A model generated the notes under the pieces. That model did not search any database. It was not told the DNA's origin and worked only from the letters and a program-made list of their open reading frames with translations. A stretch of DNA of 64,000 nt from Dolomitihabitans soli (GTDB lineage Bacteria; Actinomycetota; Actinomycetes; Streptosporangiales; Streptosporangiaceae), in contig NZ_JAKNTW010000035.1 of the NCBI RefSeq assembly GCF_022213955.1, positions 1 through 64,000 on the forward strand, given 5' to 3'. Of the stretch, positions 38,170 through 45,765 are shown piece by piece. Position numbers and translations under genes: made by a program. Numbering within the stretch: the first letter of the stretch is position 1; each line of letters begins with the position of its first letter.

Positions 38170-39752
38170 GGGGTCTCCTTCAGCGCGGCGGCGATCCGGC
38201 GGGCGGCCTTGTTCGCTCCGGCGCGGATCGCCGCGTCGTCACCGATCTTGTTCACGTTCACGTAGTCCACCTGGACGAGCAGGTTGTCGAGCCGGAAGAT
38301 CACGATGCTGTTCTCCACCTTGCGCGTCTTGCGCGAGAGCAGGTCGTAGACGATCGCCTCGTCACCCACTCCCTCCGTGATCTCGGCCGCCGTTCCCGCC
38401 GCGGCGACCTTGCTCCTCAGGCCGATGCCGGGCCAGCTCCAGACCATGCCCTCCGTGGCCACGATGCCGTTCTTACGGTTGATGAACGCCTCCCTGGCCG
38501 CGTCGGGAACCGCGTCCCATGCCTCGCTGTCGATCTTCAGTGGTACGGCTCCGATGCCGACACCCCGCGAGGTCCATTCACAGCCCTCCTCCTGGCGCTT
38601 CCCGCCCACGGCCCGCACCTCGGGCACCAGTTCGCGGACCTGCCCGGCGGTGAGCAGGGTGCAGAAGTCGACCGGCACGGTGAACATGGCCGTCTCCTCG
38701 GCCTCGGGCGTGGGACTGGGCTGGGGTGCGGGACTGGTCTGCTGCCCCACGGGATCACTGGCGGGCCCGGACTGCTGCGCGACGGGCGTGGGTCGCGGGC
38801 CGGGCTCCCGGTCGGCCCGGAGGGCGACGGCGACCGCCGCGCCGCCCGCCAGCAGCGTGCACAACCCGGCCGCCACCAGCATCCGCGTACGGTTCCCCCG
38901 GCGGGGCGGAGCGGGCGCCGCGACGGCCTCCCGGCCGTCGGCGACGAGCCGCAGCAGCCGGGCGGTCTCCCCGGCGGGCGGCCGGGTGGCGGGCTCGCCG
39001 CCGAGCATCCGGAGCAGCACGGGCCCGAGATGGCCGGCCCGCTGCGGCGGGCGCGGCGGCGAGGTCAGCACCTCACGCAGCACCATCATGGGAGACCCGC
39101 CCAGGTACGGCGGGGCGCCCTCGACCGTGGCGTAGAGGGTGGCGGCGAGAGACCACAGGTCGGACTCCGGCCCGCCGCGCTCGCCGCGCAGCCGTTCGGG
39201 GGCGATGAAGCCGGGGGAGCCGATCAGCAGTCCCGACTCGGTCATCGTGGCCTGGTCGTCGATCCTGGCGATGCCGAAGTCACCGAGGACGGTCCGGCCG
39301 TCCTCGGTGAGGAAGACGTTGGCGGGTTTGACGTCGCGGTGCTGGATGCCCTGTTGGTGCGCGACGGACAGCGCCGCCAGCAGCCGCAGGCCCAGTGCGG
39401 CCGTGTGCTCGGGCGACCAGGGGCCGCCGTCTCTGACCGCGTCCTCAAGGTTCGAGCCGCGCAGCAGCTCCATGACGATCCACGGGCGCTCGCCTTCGGT
39501 GAGCACGTCGTGGACCTTGATGATGCCGGCGTCTCTCAGCTGGGCGGCGGCCATCGCCTCGCGCACGGTTCGCCGGCACGCCTCGGCGCGGGCGGCCCGG
39601 TCGAGCGCGGGCGGCAGCCGTACCTCCTTGACCGCGACCTCGCGGTGCAGGAGCTCGTCGTGCGCGAGCCAGACGGTGCCCATGCCACCTTGGCCGAGCG
39701 CGCGCAGGAGACGGTATCGGCCTGCGATCTTTGATTCCCCCTGATCCGGCAC
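38166..39752 (-). CDS. Receptor-type serine/threonine protein kinase with a two-cysteine sensor domain, first gene of the operon
   Basis: A 528-aa kinase. P-loop GQGGMG (20-25), Lys42, HRDVKPAN with Asp140, DFG 158-160 and GSPGFIAPE are intact. A membrane helix (~300-320), a Pro/Gln-rich stalk and an extracytoplasmic domain with DFCTLLTAGQV...EGCEWTS follow. GTG 39752 is the start. It faces the orphan sensor gene across a 111-base gap, so the operon promoter must lie there. The three kinases are paralogues in tandem, differing mostly in stalk and sensor domain. Confidence 0.92.
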   Translation of the reverse strand: MPDQGESKIAGRYRLLRALGQGGMGTVWLAHDELLHREVAVKEVRLPPALDRAARAEACRRTVREAMAAAQLRDAGIIKVHDVLTEGERPWIVMELLRGSNLEDAVRDGGPWSPEHTAALGLRLLAALSVAHQQGIQHRDVKPANVFLTEDGRTVLGDFGIARIDDQATMTESGLLIGSPGFIAPERLRGERGGPESDLWSLAATLYATVEGAPPYLGGSPMMVLREVLTSPPRPPQRAGHLGPVLLRMLGGEPATRPPAGETARLLRLVADGREAVAAPAPPRRGNRTRMLVAAGLCTLLAGGAAVAVALRADREPGPRPTPVAQQSGPASDPVGQQTSPAPQPSPTPEAEETAMFTVPVDFCTLLTAGQVRELVPEVRAVGGKRQEEGCEWTSRGVGIGAVPLKIDSEAWDAVPDAAREAFINRKNGIVATEGMVWSWPGIGLRSKVAAAGTAAEITEGVGDEAIVYDLLSRKTRKVENSIVIFRLDNLLVQVDYVNVNKIGDDAAIRAGANKAARRIAAALKETP

Positions 39753-39863
39753 GGTAGGGGACCCTAGTGCTTTTCCCCATTACTTCGCTAGATGGTGAAC
39801 CTTGACGCAAAGGGCGCGCTCCCCATAATGGTCCGGTATCAATTCCGACCCGCGAGGGGTGCT

Positions 39864-40802
39864 ATGACCACGCGTCCAGGCGGGAGTCCCGGACCTCCCG
39901 TACCGCCGTCCTCGTACTGGCCCGATCAGGGTGGGCAGGAACGTTCAAGCATGTCAGGGCCGCCGAAATGGGCTCTGGGGATGATCGCCGGCGCGGCTGC
40001 GTTCACGCTGCTCGGCGGGGTCGCCTTCGCGGTGTCGGGCGGGGATCCGGAGCCGCCCCCGGTGGCCGCGCCGCCCGTGCTGCCGTCGGTCAAGCCCTCG
40101 AAGCTGACAGGGACCCCGGTCGTGCCGCCGCCTTCGGCCCTGCCCGATTCGTCCGGTTCGCCTTCCGCCGATCCGGCCGAGTCCCCCTCCGTGGGTGCGT
40201 CGGCGGACGTGTCGGCCACTCCCAGCGCGCAGTCCACCGGCCCGACGCTGACCGAGATCCCCGAGGTGTGCGATCTGCTCGGCGAGAGCACGGTCAAGCG
40301 GCTCGCGCCCCAGGGCGCGGCGGAGCCCGACTCCTCCAGGGACGGCTACGGCGCGCTCCGGAAGGGCTGCCAGTGGAACCAGAAGGGGTACGCCATGAAA
40401 AATGGCTACAACCAATCCCGGACGATCCACGTCAAGGTGGCCGTGTATCCCGACAGCGCGCAGGCCGCCGAGGACGCCGACTTCTCGTGGGACTCGATGC
40501 GCGACTTCGCCGGCACCACCCGCCCCGCCCCCTACAACACCGTGTACGGCGAGCTGCAAACGATCACCACGTTGGGCGGCGAAGCGTATGGCGTCTATTC
40601 CATGGATAAAGTCCGGAAATCAGCAAATGCCTGGCTCTTGCTCCATATCGGTAATTCTGTGGTCGAAGTGCGATATTTCGGGACTGATAACAAAGGCCGC
40701 GAGATCCTTTCCAACAAGAATTCCAGGCCGGTGGCGGAAGACATATTGCTGAAGGGCATGGAAGAGATCGCCAAGGAGGTCGTGGGCAACCTGGTTCCCT
40801 GA
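39864..40802 (+). CDS. Orphan membrane-anchored sensor-like protein with a two-cysteine domain, divergent from the kinase operon
   Basis: A 312-aa protein: a Pro-rich cytoplasmic start (PGGSPGPPVPPSSYWPD), one membrane helix (~37-60), a long Pro/Ser/Ala stalk (~60-125) and an extracytoplasmic domain with VCDLL...KGCQW (33 residues between the cysteines). The domain resembles those of the neighbouring kinases, but there is no kinase domain. ATG 39864 follows GCGAGGGGT; the frame is open 24 codons further up without coding character. The last ~250 bases are less GC-rich than the neighbours. It probably senses or binds the same class of ligand. Confidence 0.8.
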   Translation: MTTRPGGSPGPPVPPSSYWPDQGGQERSSMSGPPKWALGMIAGAAAFTLLGGVAFAVSGGDPEPPPVAAPPVLPSVKPSKLTGTPVVPPPSALPDSSGSPSADPAESPSVGASADVSATPSAQSTGPTLTEIPEVCDLLGESTVKRLAPQGAAEPDSSRDGYGALRKGCQWNQKGYAMKNGYNQSRTIHVKVAVYPDSAQAAEDADFSWDSMRDFAGTTRPAPYNTVYGELQTITTLGGEAYGVYSMDKVRKSANAWLLLHIGNSVVEVRYFGTDNKGREILSNKNSRPVAEDILLKGMEEIAKEVVGNLVP

Positions 40803-40902
40803 CGACTTCCCAGGTCGGAGCCATCGTGCAACGATGAAAAGACAGCCCCCGAACAAGAGGGACGCGGTGGTTTCGCAGGCCGCCGGGGGAGGTGAGACAG
40901 GG

Positions 40903-41094
40903 ATGCGAATGGTCGCCGACTGTCGTGACATGCCCAGCGAGTCCGGTTGCACGCTCACAATCAGCGGTGAGGAGGACGAGGTCGTCAGGGCCGCCGCCGA
41001 GCACGCGGCGTCCGTACACGGCCACGCCGACACCCTTGAGTTCCGCGAGCAGATCAGGGGAATGCTGAAGAAGGAGATCCCGGTCGGCGCCTGA
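40903..41094 (+). CDS. DUF1059 family small protein
   Basis: A 63-aa soluble protein. RMVADCRDMPSESGCTLTISGEEDEVV and AAEHAASVHGH match the DUF1059 pattern, with two cysteines and HxxxxHxH-like histidines that could bind a metal. ATG 40903 is chosen for the strong GGGGGAGGTGAG ribosome binding site; an earlier ATG at 40834 would add 23 unlike residues. Function unknown. A hairpin terminator follows. Confidence 0.85.
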   Translation: MRMVADCRDMPSESGCTLTISGEEDEVVRAAAEHAASVHGHADTLEFREQIRGMLKKEIPVGA

Positions 41095-41103
41095 GCCGGC
41101 CCG

Positions 41104-41137
41104 CCCCTGCGACCGCGATCCGCGGCCGCAGGGGTTC
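41104..41137 (+). terminator. Hairpin after the DUF1059 gene
   Basis: CCCCTGCG (41104-41111) pairs with CGCAGGGG (41127-41134), with an inner CCGCG/CGCGG stem; TTC follows. It starts ten bases after the stop codon. Confidence 0.7.
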
Positions 41138-41492
41138 ACCAGCGCGCCTGAGGCTCGAGCATGTTCCACACCGGTCGGCCACCGTCACCCCGTCCCCCGC
41201 CGAGCCGGCTCACAAGCGGCGGCGGCCCTTCCCACTTCCCACGATCGCGATCTGTGGGCCCGGCGCCATTGGGTTCGCTTGATGGGTGTCGGGATTAGGG
41301 TTTCTCGACTCGACGACTCGCTGCGCGAGGCCCAGCGCGCGTCCCGCCGTACCGTGCCGGCGACGCCGCGCCCCTGCCCCAGCGGTCACCGACGCGTGCG
41401 CCTGCGGCCGCTCACCCGAAACCGGTTGGACGTACTCGTCCACGTGTGGTTGGCTTCCTCCACGCCCTTGGAGCGAAAAGGAGGTGAGCGCG

Positions 41493-41543
41493 ATGTCAAC
41501 CGTCATGACCATGCGCTCCCCCTCTGCCCGGGCGATCATCTGA
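41493..41543 (+). CDS. 16-aa leader peptide upstream of the GNAT gene
   Basis: A 17-codon frame encoding MSTVMTMRSPSARAII, with the best ribosome binding site in the window (AAAGGAGGTGA, five bases before the ATG). It ends 36 bases before the GNAT start. Codons 7-10 form the 5' arm of an 11-bp hairpin whose 3' arm lies just after the stop codon. Such a strongly initiated tiny frame over a hairpin is the usual layout of a ribosome-controlled attenuator. No gene of this size would be expected to act as a protein on its own. Confidence 0.7.
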   Translation: MSTVMTMRSPSARAII

Positions 41544-41579
41544 CCGGGGGAGCGCACGCTTTCCCTGGAGGATTCACCC
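41512..41579 (+). promoter_or_regulatory. Attenuator-like hairpin between leader peptide and GNAT gene
   Basis: 41512-41522 pairs perfectly with 41546-41556 (11 bp, arms TGCGCTCCCCC and GGGGGAGCGCA). A competing 5-bp stem (41527-41531 with 41544-41548) uses part of the same 3' arm. CGCTTTCCC follows, a poor U-tract, and then GGAGG at 41567-41571, the GNAT ribosome binding site. Whether it controls transcription or translation cannot be told from sequence. Confidence 0.6.
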
Positions 41580-42488
41580 ATGACCGATCTGGTCATCCGC
41601 CCGCTTCGTGCGGGCGAGCACGATCTGTTCCTGTCCCTGCCCGACTCCGCGCTCGTCGGCATCGCGTCGACCGGCCGTGACTACCGCACCTTCCTCGCCG
41701 CCCGGCAGTACCGTCCCGAGTGGACCTGGGTCGCCCTGGAGGGCGACCGCGTCGTCGCCAGGGCCGCCTGGTGGGGCGGGCCCGACGACGCCGAACCGCT
41801 CACCCTCGACTGGTTCGACTTCGGCCAGGACCACGAGGCCGGCACCGGGCTGCTGCGCGCCGCTCCCTTCACCGCCGAGTACTGCCTGGTCCTGCCGCCC
41901 GCGTGGCGGGAGGATCCGGTCGTCAGGGCCGAGGCGGAGGCACGCGTCGCCGCCGCCGAACGGGCGGGCATGCGGCCGCTGGTGGAGCGGATCCGCTACA
42001 CCTGGACCCCTGAGCTGGGCCTGCCCGAACGGCCCGCACGACTGGAGTATCGGCCGTGCCCCGACGACGAGGTGGTGCTCGACGTCATCAGGCGGTTCCA
42101 CGTGGGCAGTCTCGACGCGCACGTCATCGACCAGACCGCGCGCGAGGGCGCGGAGGCGGCGGCCAAGGAGGATCTGGACATCCTCAACTGGTTCCCCGCA
42201 CCGCGTGAGTGGTGGCGGCTCGCCTACACCCCAGCGGGTGAACTGGTCGGCCTCACCGTGCCGAGCCGTAACCATTCGAGCCCGGTGATCGGCATCATCG
42301 GCGTGGTGCCCGAGCAGCGTGGTCACGGCTACGGCTACGACCTGCTGGTGGAGGCGACCCACCTGCTGGCCGCCGAGGGGGTGACCGAGATCGTCGGCGA
42401 GACCGACGCGACCAACGGGCCGATGGCGGCGGCCTTCGCCAAGGCCGGTTACCCGGTCAGCCAGGAGCGGATCTTCATGGCGTGGTGA
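41580..42488 (+). CDS. GNAT family N-acetyltransferase
   Basis: A 302-aa protein. The C-terminal half (~150-302) is a clear GNAT domain: GIIGVVPEQRGHGYGYDLLVEATH is the acetyl-CoA pyrophosphate loop, and ETDATNGPMAAAFAKAGYPV follows. The N-terminal half looks like a degenerate second GNAT lobe, a two-lobe architecture seen in several actinobacterial acetyltransferases. The substrate is unknown. The leader-peptide arrangement upstream would be consistent with induction by a translation-affecting compound, which is an inference. It overlaps the convergent DUF523 gene by 14 bases. Confidence 0.88.
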   Translation: MTDLVIRPLRAGEHDLFLSLPDSALVGIASTGRDYRTFLAARQYRPEWTWVALEGDRVVARAAWWGGPDDAEPLTLDWFDFGQDHEAGTGLLRAAPFTAEYCLVLPPAWREDPVVRAEAEARVAAAERAGMRPLVERIRYTWTPELGLPERPARLEYRPCPDDEVVLDVIRRFHVGSLDAHVIDQTAREGAEAAAKEDLDILNWFPAPREWWRLAYTPAGELVGLTVPSRNHSSPVIGIIGVVPEQRGHGYGYDLLVEATHLLAAEGVTEIVGETDATNGPMAAAFAKAGYPVSQERIFMAW

Positions 42489-42990
42489 GCCGCTCCAGTT
42501 CGGTGAGCGCGAGGCTCGCCTCGGCGATGTGATCCTCGTTGAACACCCGGACGCCGTGTGACTCCAGCAGCGCGGTGGTGATTCCCTGGCCGGGCAGCGT
42601 ACGGCCCCGGAAGGTGCCGTCGTAGACGCTGAGTGTGCCGCAGGAAGGGCTGCCCTCCTTCAGGATCGCGATCCGCACCCCGAAGGAGGCGGCCACCGCC
42701 AGCGCGGCCTGCGCCCCGGCCAGGAACGCGCCCGTGACGTCGTCTCCCTCGGGAGTCAGCACCCGCGCCGCCCCGGTGAGCACGGCGGCCCCGCCCGCCC
42801 CGCCCTCGATCTCGGCGGGCGGGCGGGGCACCGGCAGCCCGCCCGCCACCTCGGGGCAGAAGGCGACCAGCCGCCCCTCAGCCCGCCACGCGGCGAGCAA
42901 CGCGTGATCACTGCTCTTGGCCCGCCCGTCATACCGGACCTTCCGCCCCATCAGGCACGCACTGACCAGAATCCGTTCCACCCTGCCCAT
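42475..42990 (-). CDS. DUF523 family protein
   Basis: A 171-aa soluble protein. ILVSACLMGRKVRYDG near the start, FCPEVAGGLPVPRPPAEI and KEGSPSCG are the three family motifs; their cysteines may bind metal or act catalytically. The function is not established. It overlaps the GNAT gene tail-to-tail. The 237 bases upstream (42991-43227) contain no gene. Confidence 0.9.
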   Translation of the reverse strand: MGRVERILVSACLMGRKVRYDGRAKSSDHALLAAWRAEGRLVAFCPEVAGGLPVPRPPAEIEGGAGGAAVLTGAARVLTPEGDDVTGAFLAGAQAALAVAASFGVRIAILKEGSPSCGTLSVYDGTFRGRTLPGQGITTALLESHGVRVFNEDHIAEASLALTELERLTTP

Positions 42991-43227
42991 GGTAGGCGGG
43001 GCTCACCTGGCCGAACGCAGCTCCACGGGCCACGGTGCGCCCGCCCTCCTCCGGTGGCCGCGCGGCAACCGTGCCGTTGCCTGCCAAGGATCTTGGCCTG
43101 TCCGGAGAGTGAGGGATCACGAAGGGTTGGCCGCGCCCACAGCAGGCGTGAGCATCCTGGCGCGGCCGTTCACCGGTGGGCGGTCCGTCCGACGTCCCCC
43201 GGCGGCTCGCTGCTCGGCTCCGGCATG

Positions 43228-43893
43228 TCAGCGGCTCTCGATAGCCAAGCGCAGGCCCAGGGCGACTAGGACCGTTCCGCTGACCGCGTCCAGCCGACGC
43301 CGGATCACCGGGCGGCGGAACCACGCGCCCGCCCGCCCAACCGCGGCCGCCAGCGCCAAATACAGGATGATCTCGATGGCCACCTGGAGCACGGCGAGCA
43401 GCGCGGTCGTGGCGAAGAGCGGCCGGTCGGCCGGTACGAACTGTGGATAGAACGCGATCATGAAGGCGGCGGCCTTCGGGTTGGCCAGCATCACCACCGC
43501 TCCCTCGCCGAAGGCCCCCCACCAGGTCAGCGCCGAACCGGGCTTCGGCTCCCCGACCGCGACCTCCTCGGCCGCCCGTCCTGTCTCCCTGCTGCGCCAC
43601 GCTGAGCGCCAGGCCTTGATCCCGAGGTACAGCAGGAAGCCCGCGCCCACCACGCGCAGGACGAGGAAGGCCACCTCCGAGGCGGCCACCAGGGCGGCGA
43701 GCCCGGCGGCGGCGAGCAACGCCCACAGGTACAGGCCGGCCTCCAGGCCCAGCACCGTGGGCACCGCGCCGGAGAAGCCGCGCAGGGCCGCGCGGCGCAG
43801 GATCAGCGCCATCGCCGGGCCTGGCGAGGCGGAGATCAGCACCACGGCAAGGACGAAGGCGGGCAGAGAGGAGATGAGGTCCATGAGGTTCAT
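43228..43893 (-). CDS. LysE family amino-acid exporter
   Basis: A 221-aa membrane protein with about six helices. The N-terminal SASPGPAMALILRRA motif and the ANPKAAAFMIAFYPQFV segment are diagnostic of the LysE/RhtB family. It probably exports an amino acid or related metabolite. The closest regulator is not adjacent. The 241 bases between this gene and the next (43894-44134) carry only promoter-sized sequence for both genes. Confidence 0.92.
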   Translation of the reverse strand: MNLMDLISSLPAFVLAVVLISASPGPAMALILRRAALRGFSGAVPTVLGLEAGLYLWALLAAAGLAALVAASEVAFLVLRVVGAGFLLYLGIKAWRSAWRSRETGRAAEEVAVGEPKPGSALTWWGAFGEGAVVMLANPKAAAFMIAFYPQFVPADRPLFATTALLAVLQVAIEIILYLALAAAVGRAGAWFRRPVIRRRLDAVSGTVLVALGLRLAIESR

Positions 43894-44134
43894 CTTGGTT
43901 GTGCGCGTACTGCCTGTTCAACGCGTTTTGCGCGGGACACGGCGGCTGCGCGTCGCCAGTGTGCCGCGCCAGAAGTTCGCTGTAGATATCGGGCGAGTGA
44001 GTTCAGCGGTGAGCGTCGGGATGCGCCGCGCTTCGTAACGGAACCGGCCACGACACGGGATCACGGATGGCGAGGTCGAGGGCGGGGGGTGGCGGGGGTA
44101 GCCTGCTGGCCATGTCGATCGGGGTGACTGCCTT

Positions 44135-44497
44135 GTGAACAGCGTGCTCGCTACGTGTGTGATCGTCGGGGCGCTGGTGCTGGCGCTGGTGAGCCTGATC
44201 GTGGCGATCAGGGACAGGGCGATGGGAATGGTCCTGCTGATCGGCTTCGGCGTGCTGGAACTGGCGGTGCTGGTCCAGGCGGGGGTGACGATCGCGGCGG
44301 CCGTCTCGGGGGAGGGGCCGCAGGAGAAGGTCACGTTGTACGGCTATCTCGTGGGCACCGCGCTGATCCCGCTGGCAGGGGTGGGCTTGGCGCTGGCGGA
44401 GCGGAGCCGATGGGGGTCCGGGATCCTGGTGGTGGCCGGGTTCGCGATCGCGGTCATGACGGGCAGGCTGCTGCAGATCTGGCAGGGCACGGCGTGA
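44135..44497 (+). CDS. Small four-helix membrane protein, function unknown
   Basis: A 120-aa protein with helices at about residues 4-24, 28-56, 70-85 and 93-112. No motif was recognised. The GTG 44135 start has only a weak ribosome binding site. Its stop is followed after nine bases by a 15-nt tandem array and then another small membrane protein gene; the two may form one transcription unit. Confidence 0.7.
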   Translation: MNSVLATCVIVGALVLALVSLIVAIRDRAMGMVLLIGFGVLELAVLVQAGVTIAAAVSGEGPQEKVTLYGYLVGTALIPLAGVGLALAERSRWGSGILVVAGFAIAVMTGRLLQIWQGTA

Positions 44498-44506
44498 GCC
44501 TTCACC

Positions 44507-44566
44507 GGCCGCCGGGGAGCAGGCCGCCGGGGAGCAGGCCGCCGGGGAGCGGGCCGCCGGGGAGCG
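44507..44566. repeat. 15-nt tandem repeat, 4 copies
   Basis: Units GGCCGCCGGGGAGCA/G at 44507, 44522, 44537 and 44552, with only the last base varying. The array fills most of the 85-base gap between two membrane protein genes. Confidence 0.95.
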
Positions 44567-44582
44567 GAGATCGGGGAGTGCG

Positions 44583-44966
44583 GTGAGCGAGGGCATCGGG
44601 ACCGGGCCGGGGCGGGCGCTGGTGGCGGTTTACGGGCTCTTCGCGCTGGCGGCGGGGGCGCGGGCCACGGTGCAGATCGTGCGGAGTTTCGACGAGGCGC
44701 CCCTGGCGTACGCGCTGTCGGCGTTCGCCGCGGCCGTCTACGTCGTGCTGACCGTGGCGCTCGCCGTGTCCGCTCGCCGTACGGCGTTGGCGGCCTGCCT
44801 GATCGAGCTGACCGGGGTGCTGGTCGTGGGCACGTTGAGCATGCTGGATCCGGAGGCGTTTCCGAGGGCGACCGTCTGGTCGGGTTACGGCAGCGGTTAC
44901 CTGTTCATCCCGCTGATCCTGCCCGTCGTCGGGCTGTTCTGGTTGCTCCGCCGCCGCCCCGGATGA
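44583..44966 (+). CDS. Small four-helix membrane protein, function unknown
   Basis: A 127-aa protein with hydrophobic helices at about residues 11-30, 42-62, 67-87 and 100-121 and a short Arg-rich cytoplasmic end. It is not recognised. GTG 44583 follows a GGGGAG sequence. It is similar in size and layout to the preceding gene, but no clear sequence identity is seen between them. Confidence 0.72.
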   Translation: MSEGIGTGPGRALVAVYGLFALAAGARATVQIVRSFDEAPLAYALSAFAAAVYVVLTVALAVSARRTALAACLIELTGVLVVGTLSMLDPEAFPRATVWSGYGSGYLFIPLILPVVGLFWLLRRRPG

Positions 44967-45058
44967 TTGACCGGGGTGTTACATCCCCTCTCCCACGGGC
45001 AGTTCAGGGCCTCGTACCCGAGAACCACCCCCGAGACAGGGAGGGAGAAGCCCCCCAG

Positions 45059-45628
45059 ATGAGCACCATCGAGCACTCGGTCGACGTGCGGGTCCCCGTG
45101 CGGACCGCCTACAACCAGTGGACCCAGTTCGAGAGCTTCCCCGAGTTCATGGAGGGAGTGCAGTCGGTCAAGCAACTCGACGACACGCGGACGGCGTGGG
45201 TGGTGGAGATCGCCGGTGTCCGCCGCGAGTTCGAGGCCGAGATCGCCGAGCAGCTTCCCGACCGGCGCGTGGCGTGGCGGTCGGAGGGACGGCCCCATCA
45301 GGCGGGCGTGGTGACCTTCCACCGGATCGACGACGGCAACTGCCGGGTCATGCTCCAGATGGACTTCGACCCGGAGGGCGCGGCGGAGACGGCGGGCGAC
45401 TGGCTGCAGGTCGTACGGCTCCGCGTGCGCGGCGACCTTGAGCGTTTCAAGAGGTTCATCGAGTCTCGCGGGGGCGAGACCGGCGCGTGGCGCGGTGCCG
45501 TCCGAAACGGGAGCGGCGCTGTCAGCGGCGAGACCGGCGGCGTCGGCGGGGAGACCGGCGCGTGGCGCGAGGCCGGGGGCCGGCGCCCAGGTGACGATCC
45601 TCCGGCGGTTCCAGGCCCCATCGCCTGA
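45059..45628 (+). CDS. SRPBCC (polyketide cyclase/START-like) family protein with a repetitive C-terminus
   Basis: A 189-aa protein. Residues ~1-140 form a START-like fold: STIEHSVDVRVPVRTAYNQWTQFESFPEFMEGV is the typical cyclase_2 opening, with VTFHRIDDGNCRVMLQMDFDPEG later. The C-terminal ~45 residues are Gly-rich with two GGETGAWR copies. ATG 45059 is chosen over an upstream ATG that lacks conserved sequence. Function unknown; such proteins bind small hydrophobic ligands. A strong terminator follows. Confidence 0.85.
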   Translation: MSTIEHSVDVRVPVRTAYNQWTQFESFPEFMEGVQSVKQLDDTRTAWVVEIAGVRREFEAEIAEQLPDRRVAWRSEGRPHQAGVVTFHRIDDGNCRVMLQMDFDPEGAAETAGDWLQVVRLRVRGDLERFKRFIESRGGETGAWRGAVRNGSGAVSGETGGVGGETGAWREAGGRRPGDDPPAVPGPIA

Positions 45629-45635
45629 GGAATCG

Positions 45636-45672
45636 GCGGCCGCGGTCCCCCGGGACCGCGGCCGCTTCGCTT
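45636..45672 (+). terminator. Rho-independent terminator after the SRPBCC gene
   Basis: A 13-bp GC-only-but-one stem (45636-45648 with 45653-45665) is followed by TTCGCTTTG, eight bases after the stop codon. Confidence 0.85.
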
Positions 45673-45721
45673 TGCCAGGAACAAATGTACCCATTAAAAC
45701 AGTTTCCCTTGAGGTCTGTCA

Positions 45722-45734
45722 ATCATCCTATGAT
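45722..45734. promoter_or_regulatory. Inverted repeat before the CynX-type transporter gene
   Basis: ATCAT-CCT-ATGAT (5-3-5), with another ATGAT at 45738-45742, lies in an AT-rich stretch 32 bases before the ATG and 12 bases before the AAGGAGG ribosome binding site. It is a possible operator; no regulator gene is adjacent. Confidence 0.4.
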
Positions 45735-45765
45735 TCGATGATCCTTAAGGAGGACGAGAGTCAGC

